Under the pieces are notes generated by a model. The model worked only from the letters and a program-made list of their open reading frames with translations. It ran no database searches and was not told the DNA's origin. 64,000 nucleotides of DNA, from NCBI RefSeq assembly GCF_004336745.1, contig NZ_SJXD01000011.1:992001-1056000 (forward strand), read 5' to 3'. How positions within the stretch are numbered: position 1 is the stretch's first letter; every line of letters starts with the position of its first letter. Shown here piece after piece: positions 8,626 through 16,178 of this stretch. The position numbers were made by a program, and so were the translations under genes. This DNA comes from Roseococcus sp. SYP-B2431. GTDB lineage: Bacteria; Pseudomonadota; Alphaproteobacteria; Acetobacterales; Acetobacteraceae.

Positions 8626-10173
8626 CTATTTCCACTTCGCCAGGTAGAAGCGCGGCAGCTCGTCCGGGAAGGCCTTGAACTCGAGCTGCCGCGAGAAGGC
8701 GTAGGTGTTCACGTAGGTGTGCAGCGGCAGGAAATAGGCCTGCTCCGTCGCGCGGCGGATCGCGGCCGAATAGGCGCGCTTGCGCACCTCCTCATCCGCG
8801 CTGGCGCCGCCCTCGGCGAGGAGGCGGTGCAGCTCGGGGTCGCGCGCGTAATCGTCGAGGCTGCCTTCGCCGAACCAGTTGGGCATGAAGGCCGAGACGT
8901 CGTTGATCGAGTAGCTGCCCCAGCTGCCCATCGACATGGCGAGCTCGCCGCGCCAGGAGCGCTGGATGAGCGCCGCCACCTGCAGCATGTTCAGCCGCGC
9001 GCGGATGCCGACGGCCTGCAGGTAGCTCTGCACCGCCTCGGACCATTGCCGCGGCTGCACGTAGCTGGTGAGCTCGATGTCGAAGCCGTTGGGATAGCCG
9101 GCCTCGGCCAGCAGCTCGCGCGCCTTGGCGGGGTTGTAGTCGTAGCGCACGGCGGCGTCGCCGTCGCAGCCGAACTGCGAGGGGAAGCAGGGCGCCGGCG
9201 GCACGCGCGAGCCGCCGGTGACGAGGCGGTCGGCCATGCTCTGGCGGTCGATCGCGTGCCACACCGCCTGGCGCACCTTGAGCTTGGTCATCGGATTGTC
9301 GGCGCCGCTGCGGCCCGAGGCGTCGAGCATGAGGTAGCCCACGCGCATCGATTCCTGCCGCAGCGTCTGCAGCGTGGGGAGGCGGTTCACGTTGGGGATC
9401 TGGTCCGGGTTCATGTTCCAGATCCAGTCCACGCGCTGGGACAGCAGCTCGGTCAGCTCGGTCGCGGCGTCGGTGACGAAGCGCGCGGTGATCTTGCGGA
9501 TCGCCGGGCGCCCCTTGGGCCCGCCCTGGTAGTAGCCGTCGAAGCGCTCGTATTCGACGATGGAGGCGATATCCACCCGGGTGATCTTGTACGGCCCGGT
9601 GCCGACCGGCGCGCGGGCATAGCCCTCGGGCCCGACGCGCTCGCGATAGGCCTTGGGCCAGATGGGCCCGACCAGCGCCAGGTATTCGAGCGCGGCCGGG
9701 GTCGGCCGCTTCATGCGCAGGCGGACGGAGAAGTCGCCCGTCTTCTCGACGGTGTCGATCCAGGAGTAGTTGCTCGGCGTCGCGACGCGCGCCTCTGGCT
9801 TGCTCACCGTGTTGAGCGTGTAGACCACGTCATCGGCGGAGAAATCGCTGCCGTCGTGGAACTTCACGCCCTGGCGCAGGGTGAAGTCGAGCGTCGTGGT
9901 GTCGACCAGCTTCCACTCGGTGGCGAGGGCGGGGACGATGCGGAAGGTCTCGGGGTCGCGATGGACCAGCCCGTCCCAGGCCTGGTGCGAGAGGATCAGC
10001 CCGGTGCGCTGGTTGTTGAAATAGGCGTCGATGTTCGGGACGGAGTCACGGAACACCACGCGCAGCGTGTCGGCGCTGCGCTGCGCCTCCGCCGCGCCGG
10101 AGATGAGGGCGGGAAGGCCGAAGCCGCCGGCCGCGGCGATCCCCTTTCCGAAAGTGCGACGTCCGATGTTCAT
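8626..10173 (-). CDS. Family 5 extracellular solute-binding protein (peptide-type ABC transporter)
   Basis: About 515 residues from ATG 10173. The N-terminus carries a Tat-like signal (RRTFGKG, then a hydrophobic stretch ending SGAAEAQ), so export as a folded protein is likely. Landmarks of the SBP_bac_5 family are visible: LRQGVKFHDGSDFSADDVVYTL near residue 85, the RVGYLMLDASG region and NPAKARELLAEAGYP. It is the natural partner of the ABC operon 4746-8534, although it is encoded convergently and lies downstream of the monooxygenase and met genes. The Shine-Dalgarno GGGAG sits in a small hairpin (10185-10198). Confidence 0.9.
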   Translation of the reverse strand: MNIGRRTFGKGIAAAGGFGLPALISGAAEAQRSADTLRVVFRDSVPNIDAYFNNQRTGLILSHQAWDGLVHRDPETFRIVPALATEWKLVDTTTLDFTLRQGVKFHDGSDFSADDVVYTLNTVSKPEARVATPSNYSWIDTVEKTGDFSVRLRMKRPTPAALEYLALVGPIWPKAYRERVGPEGYARAPVGTGPYKITRVDIASIVEYERFDGYYQGGPKGRPAIRKITARFVTDAATELTELLSQRVDWIWNMNPDQIPNVNRLPTLQTLRQESMRVGYLMLDASGRSGADNPMTKLKVRQAVWHAIDRQSMADRLVTGGSRVPPAPCFPSQFGCDGDAAVRYDYNPAKARELLAEAGYPNGFDIELTSYVQPRQWSEAVQSYLQAVGIRARLNMLQVAALIQRSWRGELAMSMGSWGSYSINDVSAFMPNWFGEGSLDDYARDPELHRLLAEGGASADEEVRKRAYSAAIRRATEQAYFLPLHTYVNTYAFSRQLEFKAFPDELPRFYLAKWK

Positions 10174-10184
10174 GTCCCGAGGCT

Positions 10185-10198
10185 CCCGCTTGTGCGGG
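10185..10198 (-). promoter_or_regulatory. Small hairpin overlapping the Shine-Dalgarno of the binding-protein gene
   Basis: On the minus strand CCCGC, loop ACAA and GCGGG form a 5-bp stem. The 3' arm runs into GGGAG, the ribosome-binding site 9 bases before the ATG at 10173. It is weaker than the hairpin at 1659-1683 but has the same arrangement. Confidence 0.35.
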
Positions 10199-10239
10199 GG
10201 AAGCCTAGGGAGAAGGCGGCCCATCCCGCAAGGGCGGCG

Positions 10240-11577
10240 CTATTCGGCGGCCTGCGAGCGCGCCGCGAAAAAGCGGTTCTCCGGGCGCGGCAGGCCGAGA
10301 TGCTCGCGAAGGGTCGTGCCTTCATATTCCTTGCGGAACAGACCGCGCGCCTGCAGCTCGGGCACCACCTGCACTACGAAGTCGTCGAGGCCGCCAGGAA
10401 CGTAAGGGAACATGACGTTGAAGCCGTCGCAGGCCCGGGTCTCCAGCCATTCCTCCATGGTGTCGGCGATGGTCCGCGGCGTGCCAGTGATCGCGGCACC
10501 GCCATAGCCGCCGAGCCGCTGGGCGAGCTGCCGGACGGTGAGTTTGTCTCGCCTGCCCATGTCGATGGCGCGCTCCCGGCCGGACTTGCTGTTCTCCGTC
10601 TCCGGGACCTCCGGCAGCGGCGCATCGGGATCGAAGGCGCGGGCATCCAGGCCGAGCACGCTGGAGAGCGAGCCGATCGCGCTTTCGTAATGCACCAGGC
10701 TGTCGAGATGCGCGCGCTTGGCCTTGGCCTCCTCGTCGGTGTCCCCCACCACCACGAGCGCGCCGGGCAGGATCTTGAGGTGGTCGGGATTGCGGCCGAT
10801 CGCCGCCGCCCTTGCCTTCACGTCGGCATAGAAGGCGCGCGCATCGGCAATCGGCCCGCCGGCCGCGAAGATCATCTCGGCCGTCTCGGCGCCGATCTGG
10901 CGGCCGGCCTCCGAGGCGCCCGCCTGCACGATCACCGGCCAGCCCTGCACCGGCCGCGCCACGTTCAGCGGGCCGCGCACGGAGAGCTCGGGGCCCTTGT
11001 GGTTGAGCACGTGCATGCGGGCCGGATCCCAGAAGATGCCGCTCTCCACGTCGCGGATGAAGGCGTCGTCGGCGAAGCTGTCCCATAACCCGGTGACCAC
11101 ATCGTAGAATTCGCGGGCGCGCCTGTAGCGCTCGCCGTGGGCCATGTGCTCGTCCTGGCCGAAGTTGAGCGCGGCGTCGGGGTTCGCGGTGGTGACGAGG
11201 TTCCAGCCCGCGCGGCCGTTCGAGATGTGGTCGAGCGACGCGAACTTGCGGGCCACATGATAGGGGTCGTTGTAGGTCGTGGAGGCCGTGGCGATCAGGC
11301 CGATGCGCTCGGTGACGGCGGCCAGCGCGGGCAGCAGCGTCATGGGGTCGAAGCTCGTCACCGTATGGCTGCGGCGGAGCGATTCGATCGGCATGTTCAG
11401 CAGCGCGAGGTGGTCCGCCATGAAGAAGGCGTCGAACTTGCCGCGCTCCAGCGTCTGGGTGAGGCGCGCAAGCTTCGGGAAGAAGAAGTTCGCGTCGGGC
11501 CAGGCGCCGGGATAGCGCCAGGCGCCGGTGTGGATGGAGACGGGGCGCATGAAGGCGCCCAGGTGAAGCTGACGCAT
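10240..11577 (-). CDS. NtaA/SnaA/DszA-type flavin-dependent monooxygenase
   Basis: A 445-residue luciferase-superfamily enzyme of the nitrilotriacetate/dibenzothiophene-sulfone monooxygenase group. Landmarks: MRQLHLGAF at the start, GAWRYPGAWPDANFF, FDAFFMADHLAL, the long ASLDHISNGRAGWNLVTTANPDAALNFG stretch interrupted by family-typical residues, and VIVQAGASEAGR. These enzymes use FMNH2 supplied by a separate reductase to cleave C-N or C-S bonds. The start ATG 11577 has an AAGGAG site; earlier in-frame codons lie in the hairpins after metQ. It follows metN-metI-metQ on the same strand, which suggests use of an imported sulfur- or amine-containing compound; this link is inference. Confidence 0.88.
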   Translation of the reverse strand: MRQLHLGAFMRPVSIHTGAWRYPGAWPDANFFFPKLARLTQTLERGKFDAFFMADHLALLNMPIESLRRSHTVTSFDPMTLLPALAAVTERIGLIATASTTYNDPYHVARKFASLDHISNGRAGWNLVTTANPDAALNFGQDEHMAHGERYRRAREFYDVVTGLWDSFADDAFIRDVESGIFWDPARMHVLNHKGPELSVRGPLNVARPVQGWPVIVQAGASEAGRQIGAETAEMIFAAGGPIADARAFYADVKARAAAIGRNPDHLKILPGALVVVGDTDEEAKAKRAHLDSLVHYESAIGSLSSVLGLDARAFDPDAPLPEVPETENSKSGRERAIDMGRRDKLTVRQLAQRLGGYGGAAITGTPRTIADTMEEWLETRACDGFNVMFPYVPGGLDDFVVQVVPELQARGLFRKEYEGTTLREHLGLPRPENRFFAARSQAAE

Positions 11578-11587
11578 CGCTTGCTCC

Positions 11588-11680
11588 TTGAGGGGCCTCT
11601 GCCCCTCAAACAACCCAGCAAGAACCTCAGGTTCTTGCATCTCCGATCACTTGAAGGGTCCAGGGGGCGGAGCCCCTTGG
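11588..11680 (-). terminator. Three consecutive hairpins between metQ and the monooxygenase gene
   Basis: Three stem-loops stand in a row: 11588-11609 (arms TTGAGGGGC/GCCCCTCAA, loop 4), 11618-11638 (arms GCAAGAACC/GGTTCTTGC, loop 3) and 11660-11680 (arms CCAGGGGGC/GCCCCTTGG, one G-U pair, loop 3). The last lies 2 bases after the metQ stop and could terminate or stabilise the metNIQ transcript. The first lies directly before the AAGGAG site of the next gene and could modulate its translation. Confidence 0.5.
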
Positions 11681-11682
11681 TC

Positions 11683-12480
11683 TCAGAACGCCGGAACGAC
11701 GGAGCCCTGGAAGGTCGTCGCGACGAAGTCCTTCACCTCCTGATTCTGATATGCGGCGAGAAGCCGCCTTGCCCAGGGAGCGCCGGCATCCTGCTGCCGC
11801 ACCACGATGAGATTGGCATAGGGGCTGTCGGCGCTCTCCAGCGCGAGGGCGTCGCGCACCGGGTTGAGCCCGGCCGAGATGGCGAAGTTGCTGTTGATGG
11901 CGGCCGCCTCCACCTCGTCCAGCGCCCGCGGCAGCTGCGCCGCCTCCAGCTCGACCACGCGCAGGCGGCGCGGATTGGCGGCGATGTCGGCGACGGTCGC
12001 GCGGAAGTCCGCGCCCGCGCGCAGGGTGAACGCGCCGTTGTTGGCGAGCAGCACCAGCGCGCGGCCGCCATTGGTCGGATCGTTCGGGATGGCGATGCGG
12101 CCGCCCTGCGGCACCTCGGCCAGTCTCCGGTGCTTCCGCGAGTAGAGGCCCATCGGGAAGATCAGCGTCTTGCCCAGGGCGACCAGCGCCAGGCGGCGGT
12201 CGCGCACCTGCTGGTCCAGGAAGGGCTGGTGCTGGTAGCTGTTGGCGTCCAGGTCGCCGGCCGCCAGCGCGGCATTGGGCTGGATGTAGTCCTGGAACTC
12301 GACGACGCGGATCGCGAGCCCGTCGCGGGCGGCGATCTCGCGCACCTTCTCCATCACCTGCGCATGCGGCCCGGCGGTGACGCCGATGCTGAGCGGACGC
12401 TGCGCGGAGCCGATGTCCTGGGCCTGCGCGGCGGCCGGGAGCGCGAGCCCGGCGAGAATGAGGGGGCGGCGGGAGATCAT
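11683..12480 (-). CDS. metQ: MetQ/NlpA-type methionine ABC transporter substrate-binding protein
   Basis: About 265 residues. Family features: ITVGxTxGPHAQ-like VTAGPHAQVMEKV, the DYIQPNAALAAGDLDANSYQHQPFLDQQ segment and NDPTNGGRALVLLANNGAF. The N-terminus (MISRRPLILAGLALPAAAQAQ) ends in a type-I-like cleavage site and has no lipobox cysteine, so unlike most MetQ proteins this one should be a free periplasmic protein. The start is taken at ATG 12480, with GGAG 8 bases upstream; GTG 12483 is the alternative. It is the third gene of metN-metI-metQ. The ligand may be methionine or a related sulfur compound. Confidence 0.88.
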   Translation of the reverse strand: MISRRPLILAGLALPAAAQAQDIGSAQRPLSIGVTAGPHAQVMEKVREIAARDGLAIRVVEFQDYIQPNAALAAGDLDANSYQHQPFLDQQVRDRRLALVALGKTLIFPMGLYSRKHRRLAEVPQGGRIAIPNDPTNGGRALVLLANNGAFTLRAGADFRATVADIAANPRRLRVVELEAAQLPRALDEVEAAAINSNFAISAGLNPVRDALALESADSPYANLIVVRQQDAGAPWARRLLAAYQNQEVKDFVATTFQGSVVPAF

Positions 12481-12496
12481 CACGGCAACTCCAGGA

Positions 12497-13159
12497 TCAA
12501 CGGTGGGACACGCGCCGGACCAGCCAGTCGCCGAGCGACTGCAGCCCTTGCACGAAGACGATGAGGAGGATCACGACGGTCGCCATCACCTCGGGCATGA
12601 AGCGCTGGTAGCCGAAGCGGATGCCGAGGTCGCCGAGCCCGCCGCCGCCGATGGCGCCTGCCATGGCGGAGAAGCCGACCAGCGAGACCAGCGCGACGGT
12701 GGTGGCGGCGATGATGCCGGGCAGCGCCTCGGGCACCAGCACCCGGGTCACGATCTGTAGCCGCGTGGCGCCCATGGCGCGCGCGGCCTCGATCACGCCC
12801 TTGTCCACCTCGTGCAGCGCATTCTCGAACAGCCGCGCGAGGAAGGCCGTCGCCGCGAGCGCCAGCGGCACGATGGCCGCGCCGGTGCCGATCGAGGTTC
12901 CCGCGACGAGGCGCGTGAAGGGGATGATCGCCACCATCAGGATGATGAAGGGCGTCGAGCGCGCCGCGTTCACGACCAGCCCGAGGGGGCGGTTGACCCA
13001 GGGATTGGGGCTGAGCCCGTCCCGGTCGGTGACGCGCAGCAGCAGCGCGATCGGCAGGCCGAGCGCGACGGCGATGGCCGCCGCGGCTCCGACCATGATC
13101 AGCGTCTCCCAGAAGGCTTCCAGCAGCAGGTCCTGCATGGTCTCGGTGAGCCAGCTCAT
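12497..13159 (-). CDS. metI: Methionine ABC transporter permease MetI
   Basis: A 220-residue five-helix permease. The sequence matches MetI closely: VNAARSTPFIILMVAIIPFTRLVAGTSIG split by family-typical positions, then the EAA loop (KGVIEAARAMGATRLQIVTRV) and VGFSAMAGAIGGGGLGDLG. The start ATG 13159 overlaps, as ATGA, the stop of a mini-ORF derived from a duplicated junction. The gene lies between metN and metQ, and all three read leftward. Confidence 0.94.
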   Translation of the reverse strand: MSWLTETMQDLLLEAFWETLIMVGAAAAIAVALGLPIALLLRVTDRDGLSPNPWVNRPLGLVVNAARSTPFIILMVAIIPFTRLVAGTSIGTGAAIVPLALAATAFLARLFENALHEVDKGVIEAARAMGATRLQIVTRVLVPEALPGIIAATTVALVSLVGFSAMAGAIGGGGLGDLGIRFGYQRFMPEVMATVVILLIVFVQGLQSLGDWLVRRVSHR

Positions 13160-13215
13160 CTCGCCTCCGATCGGCGGAAGGCTTCGGCCCGGCGACGTGA
13201 AACGGCGGCGCTCAT
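13156..13215 (-). CDS. Mini-ORF 2 (19 codons) in the duplicated metN-metI junction
   Basis: ATG 13215 opens MSAAVSRRRAEAFRRSEAR and stops in an ATGA overlap with metI; it also begins in an ATGA overlap with mini-ORF 1. It is strongly basic and similar to mini-ORF 1. A role as a ribosome shuttle keeping metN and metI translationally coupled is plausible. No protein function is claimed. Confidence 0.4.
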   Translation of the reverse strand: MSAAVSRRRAEAFRRSEAR

Positions 13216-13274
13216 ACTTCGATCTCCGATCGGCGAAGGACCTCGGCCCGGAGACGTGACCCAGCGGCGCTCAT
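13212..13274 (-). CDS. Mini-ORF 1 (20 codons) in the duplicated metN-metI junction
   Basis: ATG 13274 overlaps the metN stop (ATGA), encodes MSAAGSRLRAEVLRRSEIEV and ends in an ATGA overlap with mini-ORF 2. The first five codons and the RRSE segment match mini-ORF 2. Differences between the copies are part silent and part missense, so selection on the peptide is uncertain. Confidence 0.4.
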   Translation of the reverse strand: MSAAGSRLRAEVLRRSEIEV

Positions 13275-14299
13275 GTTTCGATCTCCGTGACCGTGAGGCC
13301 CAGGCCGCGCATCCAGTCGAAGCTCGCGGCGATCTTTTCCCGCGGCCCATAGGCCGCAAGCGCCATCACGCCGAAGGGCTCGCCCGCGATCTCGTCGATG
13401 CGGCCGGAGACGATGTTGATGTCGATGCCGAAATCCCGGCTCGCCTCGCTCACCACGGCGCGCGTGCTGTTCGGCCCGGCGAAGATCACCTGGGCGATCT
13501 GCCGCACCTCGCCCGGCCCGGGCTCGGGCAGCCGCGCGATCGTCGTCGCCGGCACGGAATGGCCCACCACCTCGGAGACGAAGTGCCGCGTCGTCGGCTG
13601 CTCCGGCCGGGTGAAGACGTCGAAGACGCGGCCCTGCTCGATGATGCGGCCGGCCTCCATCACCGCCACGCGGTCGCAGATGGCCTTCACCACCCCCATC
13701 TCATGGGTGATGAGCAGCACGGTCAGGTCCAGCCGGTCGCGCAGCCCGCGGACGAGCGAGAGAATCTCCTGCGTCGTCTCGGGGTCGAGCGCGCTGGTCG
13801 CCTCGTCGCAGAGCAGGAGGCCGGGCCGCGAGGCCAGGGCGCGGGCGATGCCAACCCGCTGCTTCTGCCCGCCCGAGAGCTGCGCGGGATAGGCGTCGCG
13901 CTTCCCCTCCAGCCCGACCAGCGGCAGGATCTCGTCCACCCGCGCCCGCCGCCCGGCGCGTGACAGGCCCGCGATCTCCAGCGGGAAGGCGACGTTCTCG
14001 GCCACCGTCCGCCGCGTGTGCAGGTTGAAGTGCTGGAACACCATGCCGATGCCCCGCCGCGCCGCGCGCAGCCCCGCATCGTCCAGCGCCAGCATGTCCT
14101 GGCCGAGGACGGAAATGCCGCCGGCATCCGGCCGCTCCAGCAGGTTCACCGTCCGGATCAGCGTGGACTTGCCCGCGCCCGAGCGCCCGACGATCCCGAA
14201 GATCTCCCCTGCGCGCACCTCGAGCGACACGTCGTCGAGCGCGAGCGTCCCGCCCGCCGCGAAGCGCTTGCGCAGGCCGGTCAGGGCGATGGCCGTCAC
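13271..14299 (-). CDS. metN: Methionine ABC transporter ATP-binding protein MetN
   Basis: 342 residues from GTG 14299, which has CCGGAG 8 bases upstream and gives the usual MetN length; ATG 14326 is possible but has no good ribosome site. Walker A is GRSGAGKST, the signature LSGGQKQR and Walker B LLLCDEA. The C-terminal NIL domain that senses intracellular methionine is present (VIFAGPNSTRAVVSEASRD and IVSGRIDEIAGEPFG). First gene of the metNIQ operon. A strong dyad upstream may be its operator. Confidence 0.94.
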   Translation of the reverse strand: MTAIALTGLRKRFAAGGTLALDDVSLEVRAGEIFGIVGRSGAGKSTLIRTVNLLERPDAGGISVLGQDMLALDDAGLRAARRGIGMVFQHFNLHTRRTVAENVAFPLEIAGLSRAGRRARVDEILPLVGLEGKRDAYPAQLSGGQKQRVGIARALASRPGLLLCDEATSALDPETTQEILSLVRGLRDRLDLTVLLITHEMGVVKAICDRVAVMEAGRIIEQGRVFDVFTRPEQPTTRHFVSEVVGHSVPATTIARLPEPGPGEVRQIAQVIFAGPNSTRAVVSEASRDFGIDINIVSGRIDEIAGEPFGVMALAAYGPREKIAASFDWMRGLGLTVTEIET

Positions 14300-14315
14300 G
14301 TCGAGGGCTCCGGGA

Positions 14316-14340
14316 ATATCACGCATACTCGACGTGATAT
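14316..14340. promoter_or_regulatory. Dyad upstream of metN, candidate operator
   Basis: Perfect 8-base arms ATATCACG and CGTGATAT, 9 bases apart, lie 17 bases upstream of the GTG start of metN and include the alternative ATG. In Proteobacteria methionine genes are often controlled by ArsR-type regulators that sense S-adenosylhomocysteine or S-adenosylmethionine (SahR, SamR) and bind ATATC...GATAT-like sites, so such a factor is a reasonable guess. No regulator is encoded nearby. Confidence 0.4.
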
Positions 14341-14349
14341 CGGATCTAT

Positions 14350-14380
14350 CCCGCCCGCGTGAAGTGTTTTCGCGGGCGGG
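14350..14380 (-). terminator. Perfect 10-bp hairpin after the Bug gene and before metN
   Basis: Arms CCCGCCCGCG and CGCGGGCGGG enclose an 11-base loop. It lies 20 bases downstream of the Bug stop at 14401, so it probably ends that transcript, or belongs to the metN leader. No T-tract follows. Confidence 0.45.
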
Positions 14381-14400
14381 CAGCCATGCCGAAACCAGGC

Positions 14401-15384
14401 CTATTCGGGTTGGACGCCGGCCAGCCGCAGCAGCGTCTGGGCGCGCTCGAAGTCGCGCTGGATGTAGGCGTCCAGCTCGGCGCCCTTCTGGAACAGCGGC
14501 ACGATGGCCAGCCCCTCCAGCCGGGTCCTCACCGCCGGCTCGGCCATGATGGCCTCGACCTCGCCGGCGATGCGGGCGGTGACGGTGTCCGGCGTGCGCG
14601 GCGGCGCCCACACCACCCACCAGGACTGCGCGTCCACCTCGGGAAAGCCGGATTCCGCCGTGGTCGCGAGGTCCGGCGCGGCGGCGTTGCGGCGCGGCGC
14701 CGTCAGGGCCAGGCCGTGCAGGTTGCCGGCGCGCACCGGCGGCAGCATGGCCAGCATCGGGTCGATCTGGACGCCGATATTGCCACCCATCAGGTCGGCC
14801 AACGCCGGCGTCGTGCCGCGATAGGGCACCAGCGTCAGGTCGGCGCCGATCGCGCGCGTGAACTGGATGGTCGAGAGATGCCCCGCCGAGCCCAGCGCCG
14901 AGACGCCGAAGGACCAGTCGCGCGGATTGGCGATGGCCGCGGCCTTCACCTCGGCCATGGTCTTCTGCGGCCGGTTCGGGTTGCAGGCGATGAGGCAAGG
15001 CCCCTCGCCGGTCCGCGCGATCGGCTTGAGGTCGGTCAGCGGGTCGTAGCCCGGGTTGCGCATCACCAGCCGCGCAATGGTCTGCACGCTGGCCGAGACG
15101 AGCAGCGTGTAGCCGTCCGGCGTGGCCTGCGAGACGGCGATGCCGCCGATCGTGCCATTGGCGCCGGTGCGGTTCTCGACGGTGAAGGTCTGCCCGGTCC
15201 GCTCCTGCAGGCGCCCGGCGATGACGCGGGCCATCACGTCCACGGAGCCGCCGGCCGCGAAGGGCACCACGATGCGGACGGGCCGGTTCGGCCAGGCGGT
15301 CTGCGCGACGGCCGGCGGCGCCGCGAGGGGGGCGGCCAGCGGCATCGCGGCGGCGGCGGTCAGGAGGGTGCGGCGCGTCGTCAT
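14401..15384 (-). CDS. Bug-type tripartite tricarboxylate transporter receptor
   Basis: A 327-residue periplasmic receptor: signal sequence MTTRRTLLTAAAAMP... ending AVAQ, then WPNRPVRIVVPFAAGGSVD, VENRTGANG and TPDGYTLLVSAS, the standard TctC landmarks. A twin-arginine pair starts the signal. The start ATG 15384 overlaps the stop of the upstream short-chain dehydrogenase gene (ATGA), so the two are co-translated. The dehydrogenase may act on the compound the receptor binds. No membrane subunits are nearby. Confidence 0.9.
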   Translation of the reverse strand: MTTRRTLLTAAAAMPLAAPLAAPPAVAQTAWPNRPVRIVVPFAAGGSVDVMARVIAGRLQERTGQTFTVENRTGANGTIGGIAVSQATPDGYTLLVSASVQTIARLVMRNPGYDPLTDLKPIARTGEGPCLIACNPNRPQKTMAEVKAAAIANPRDWSFGVSALGSAGHLSTIQFTRAIGADLTLVPYRGTTPALADLMGGNIGVQIDPMLAMLPPVRAGNLHGLALTAPRRNAAAPDLATTAESGFPEVDAQSWWVVWAPPRTPDTVTARIAGEVEAIMAEPAVRTRLEGLAIVPLFQKGAELDAYIQRDFERAQTLLRLAGVQPE

Positions 15385-16100
15385 CAGAAGGGCTCCTTGT
15401 AGGGTCGCAGGTCGAGTTCGAGCGTCCAGGCCGAGCGGTGCTGGCAATGCAGCTGCCAATAGGCCTCGGCGATCGCATCGATATTCAGCAGCCCGTCCTC
15501 GCCGGCCGCCGCCGCGCGCTCCGGGTGGCGCGCGCGCAGCCGCTCGCCGTCGATGCCGCCGTCGATGACGACATGCGCGACGTGCAGGCCGAGCGGCCCG
15601 AGCTCCCGCGCGGCCGATTGCGCGAGCACCCGCAGCCCCGCCTTCGCCGCGGCGAAGGCCGCGAAATGGGCCGCGCCCCGCAGGCTCGCCGTGGCTCCCG
15701 TGAAGATCAGCGTGCCGCGGCCCTGGGGCACCATCCGCCGCGCCGCCTCGCGTCCCACCACGAAGCCGCCCAGCGTGTTGGTGCGCCAGGCCTCCTCGAA
15801 GGTCTCGACCGAGATCTCGCGGAAGGCCGCGCGGATGTTCACGCCCGCGTTGAAGACGACGGCCCCGGGGTTCTGCGCGCGGTCGAACAGCCGGCCGACC
15901 TGCACGGAGTCGGCGGCGTCCGCGACCACCGCCTCGGCCGAGCCGCCCGCCGCCTCGATGCCGGCCACGACGGTAGCGAGCTTGTCCATGGTCCGGCCGG
16001 CCAGGATCACGCGATGGCCCTCGCGCGCGAACCGGCGGGCGACGGCCGCGCCCAGCCCATGTTCGGCGCCGACGCCGACGATGATCGCTTCCGGAAGCAT
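15384..16100 (-). CDS. Short-chain dehydrogenase/reductase family protein with Phe at the catalytic Tyr position
   Basis: About 238 residues with a Rossmann start (IIVGVGAEHGLGAAVARRFA), which lacks the classic TGxxxGxG spacing, and the NAG motif (VFNAGVN). The active-site stretch reads FTGATASLRG followed by HFAAFAAAKAG: the YxxxK motif is FAAAK, so the usual catalytic tyrosine is phenylalanine. HVAHVVIDGGID follows. SDR proteins of this GATASLRG type are common in proteobacteria and are often annotated as oxidoreductases; whether this one is a dehydrogenase is unproven. The start ATG 16100 is chosen because the Rossmann strand begins directly after it. Confidence 0.82.
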   Translation of the reverse strand: MLPEAIIVGVGAEHGLGAAVARRFAREGHRVILAGRTMDKLATVVAGIEAAGGSAEAVVADAADSVQVGRLFDRAQNPGAVVFNAGVNIRAAFREISVETFEEAWRTNTLGGFVVGREAARRMVPQGRGTLIFTGATASLRGAAHFAAFAAAKAGLRVLAQSAARELGPLGLHVAHVVIDGGIDGERLRARHPERAAAAGEDGLLNIDAIAEAYWQLHCQHRSAWTLELDLRPYKEPF

Positions 16101-16178
16101 GCTGCGATGCAGGCTGCCCGTCATCCGGAACGGGAGCAAGCAGGAGTCGCCGGGCGGCCTCCTCGCTGCCGACCCGAG

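Larger units (their letters stand above)
13156..13274 (-). repeat. Tandem duplication of a 56-59 base unit between metN and metI
   Basis: Two imperfect copies sit head to tail, each containing ATGAGCGCCGC, TCACGTC, CGGGCCGA and CGCCGATCGGAG, with the start of a third copy merging into metI (ATGAGC). ATG-to-ATG spacing is 59 and 56 bases. The arrangement looks like slippage or unequal crossover at an overlapping gene junction, kept in frame with the ATGA overlaps. Confidence 0.75.

Noticed and set aside
14300-14400. SAM riboswitch in the metN leader
   Set aside because: The leader has two hairpins, but I could not match the conserved core of SAM-II or other SAM riboswitches.
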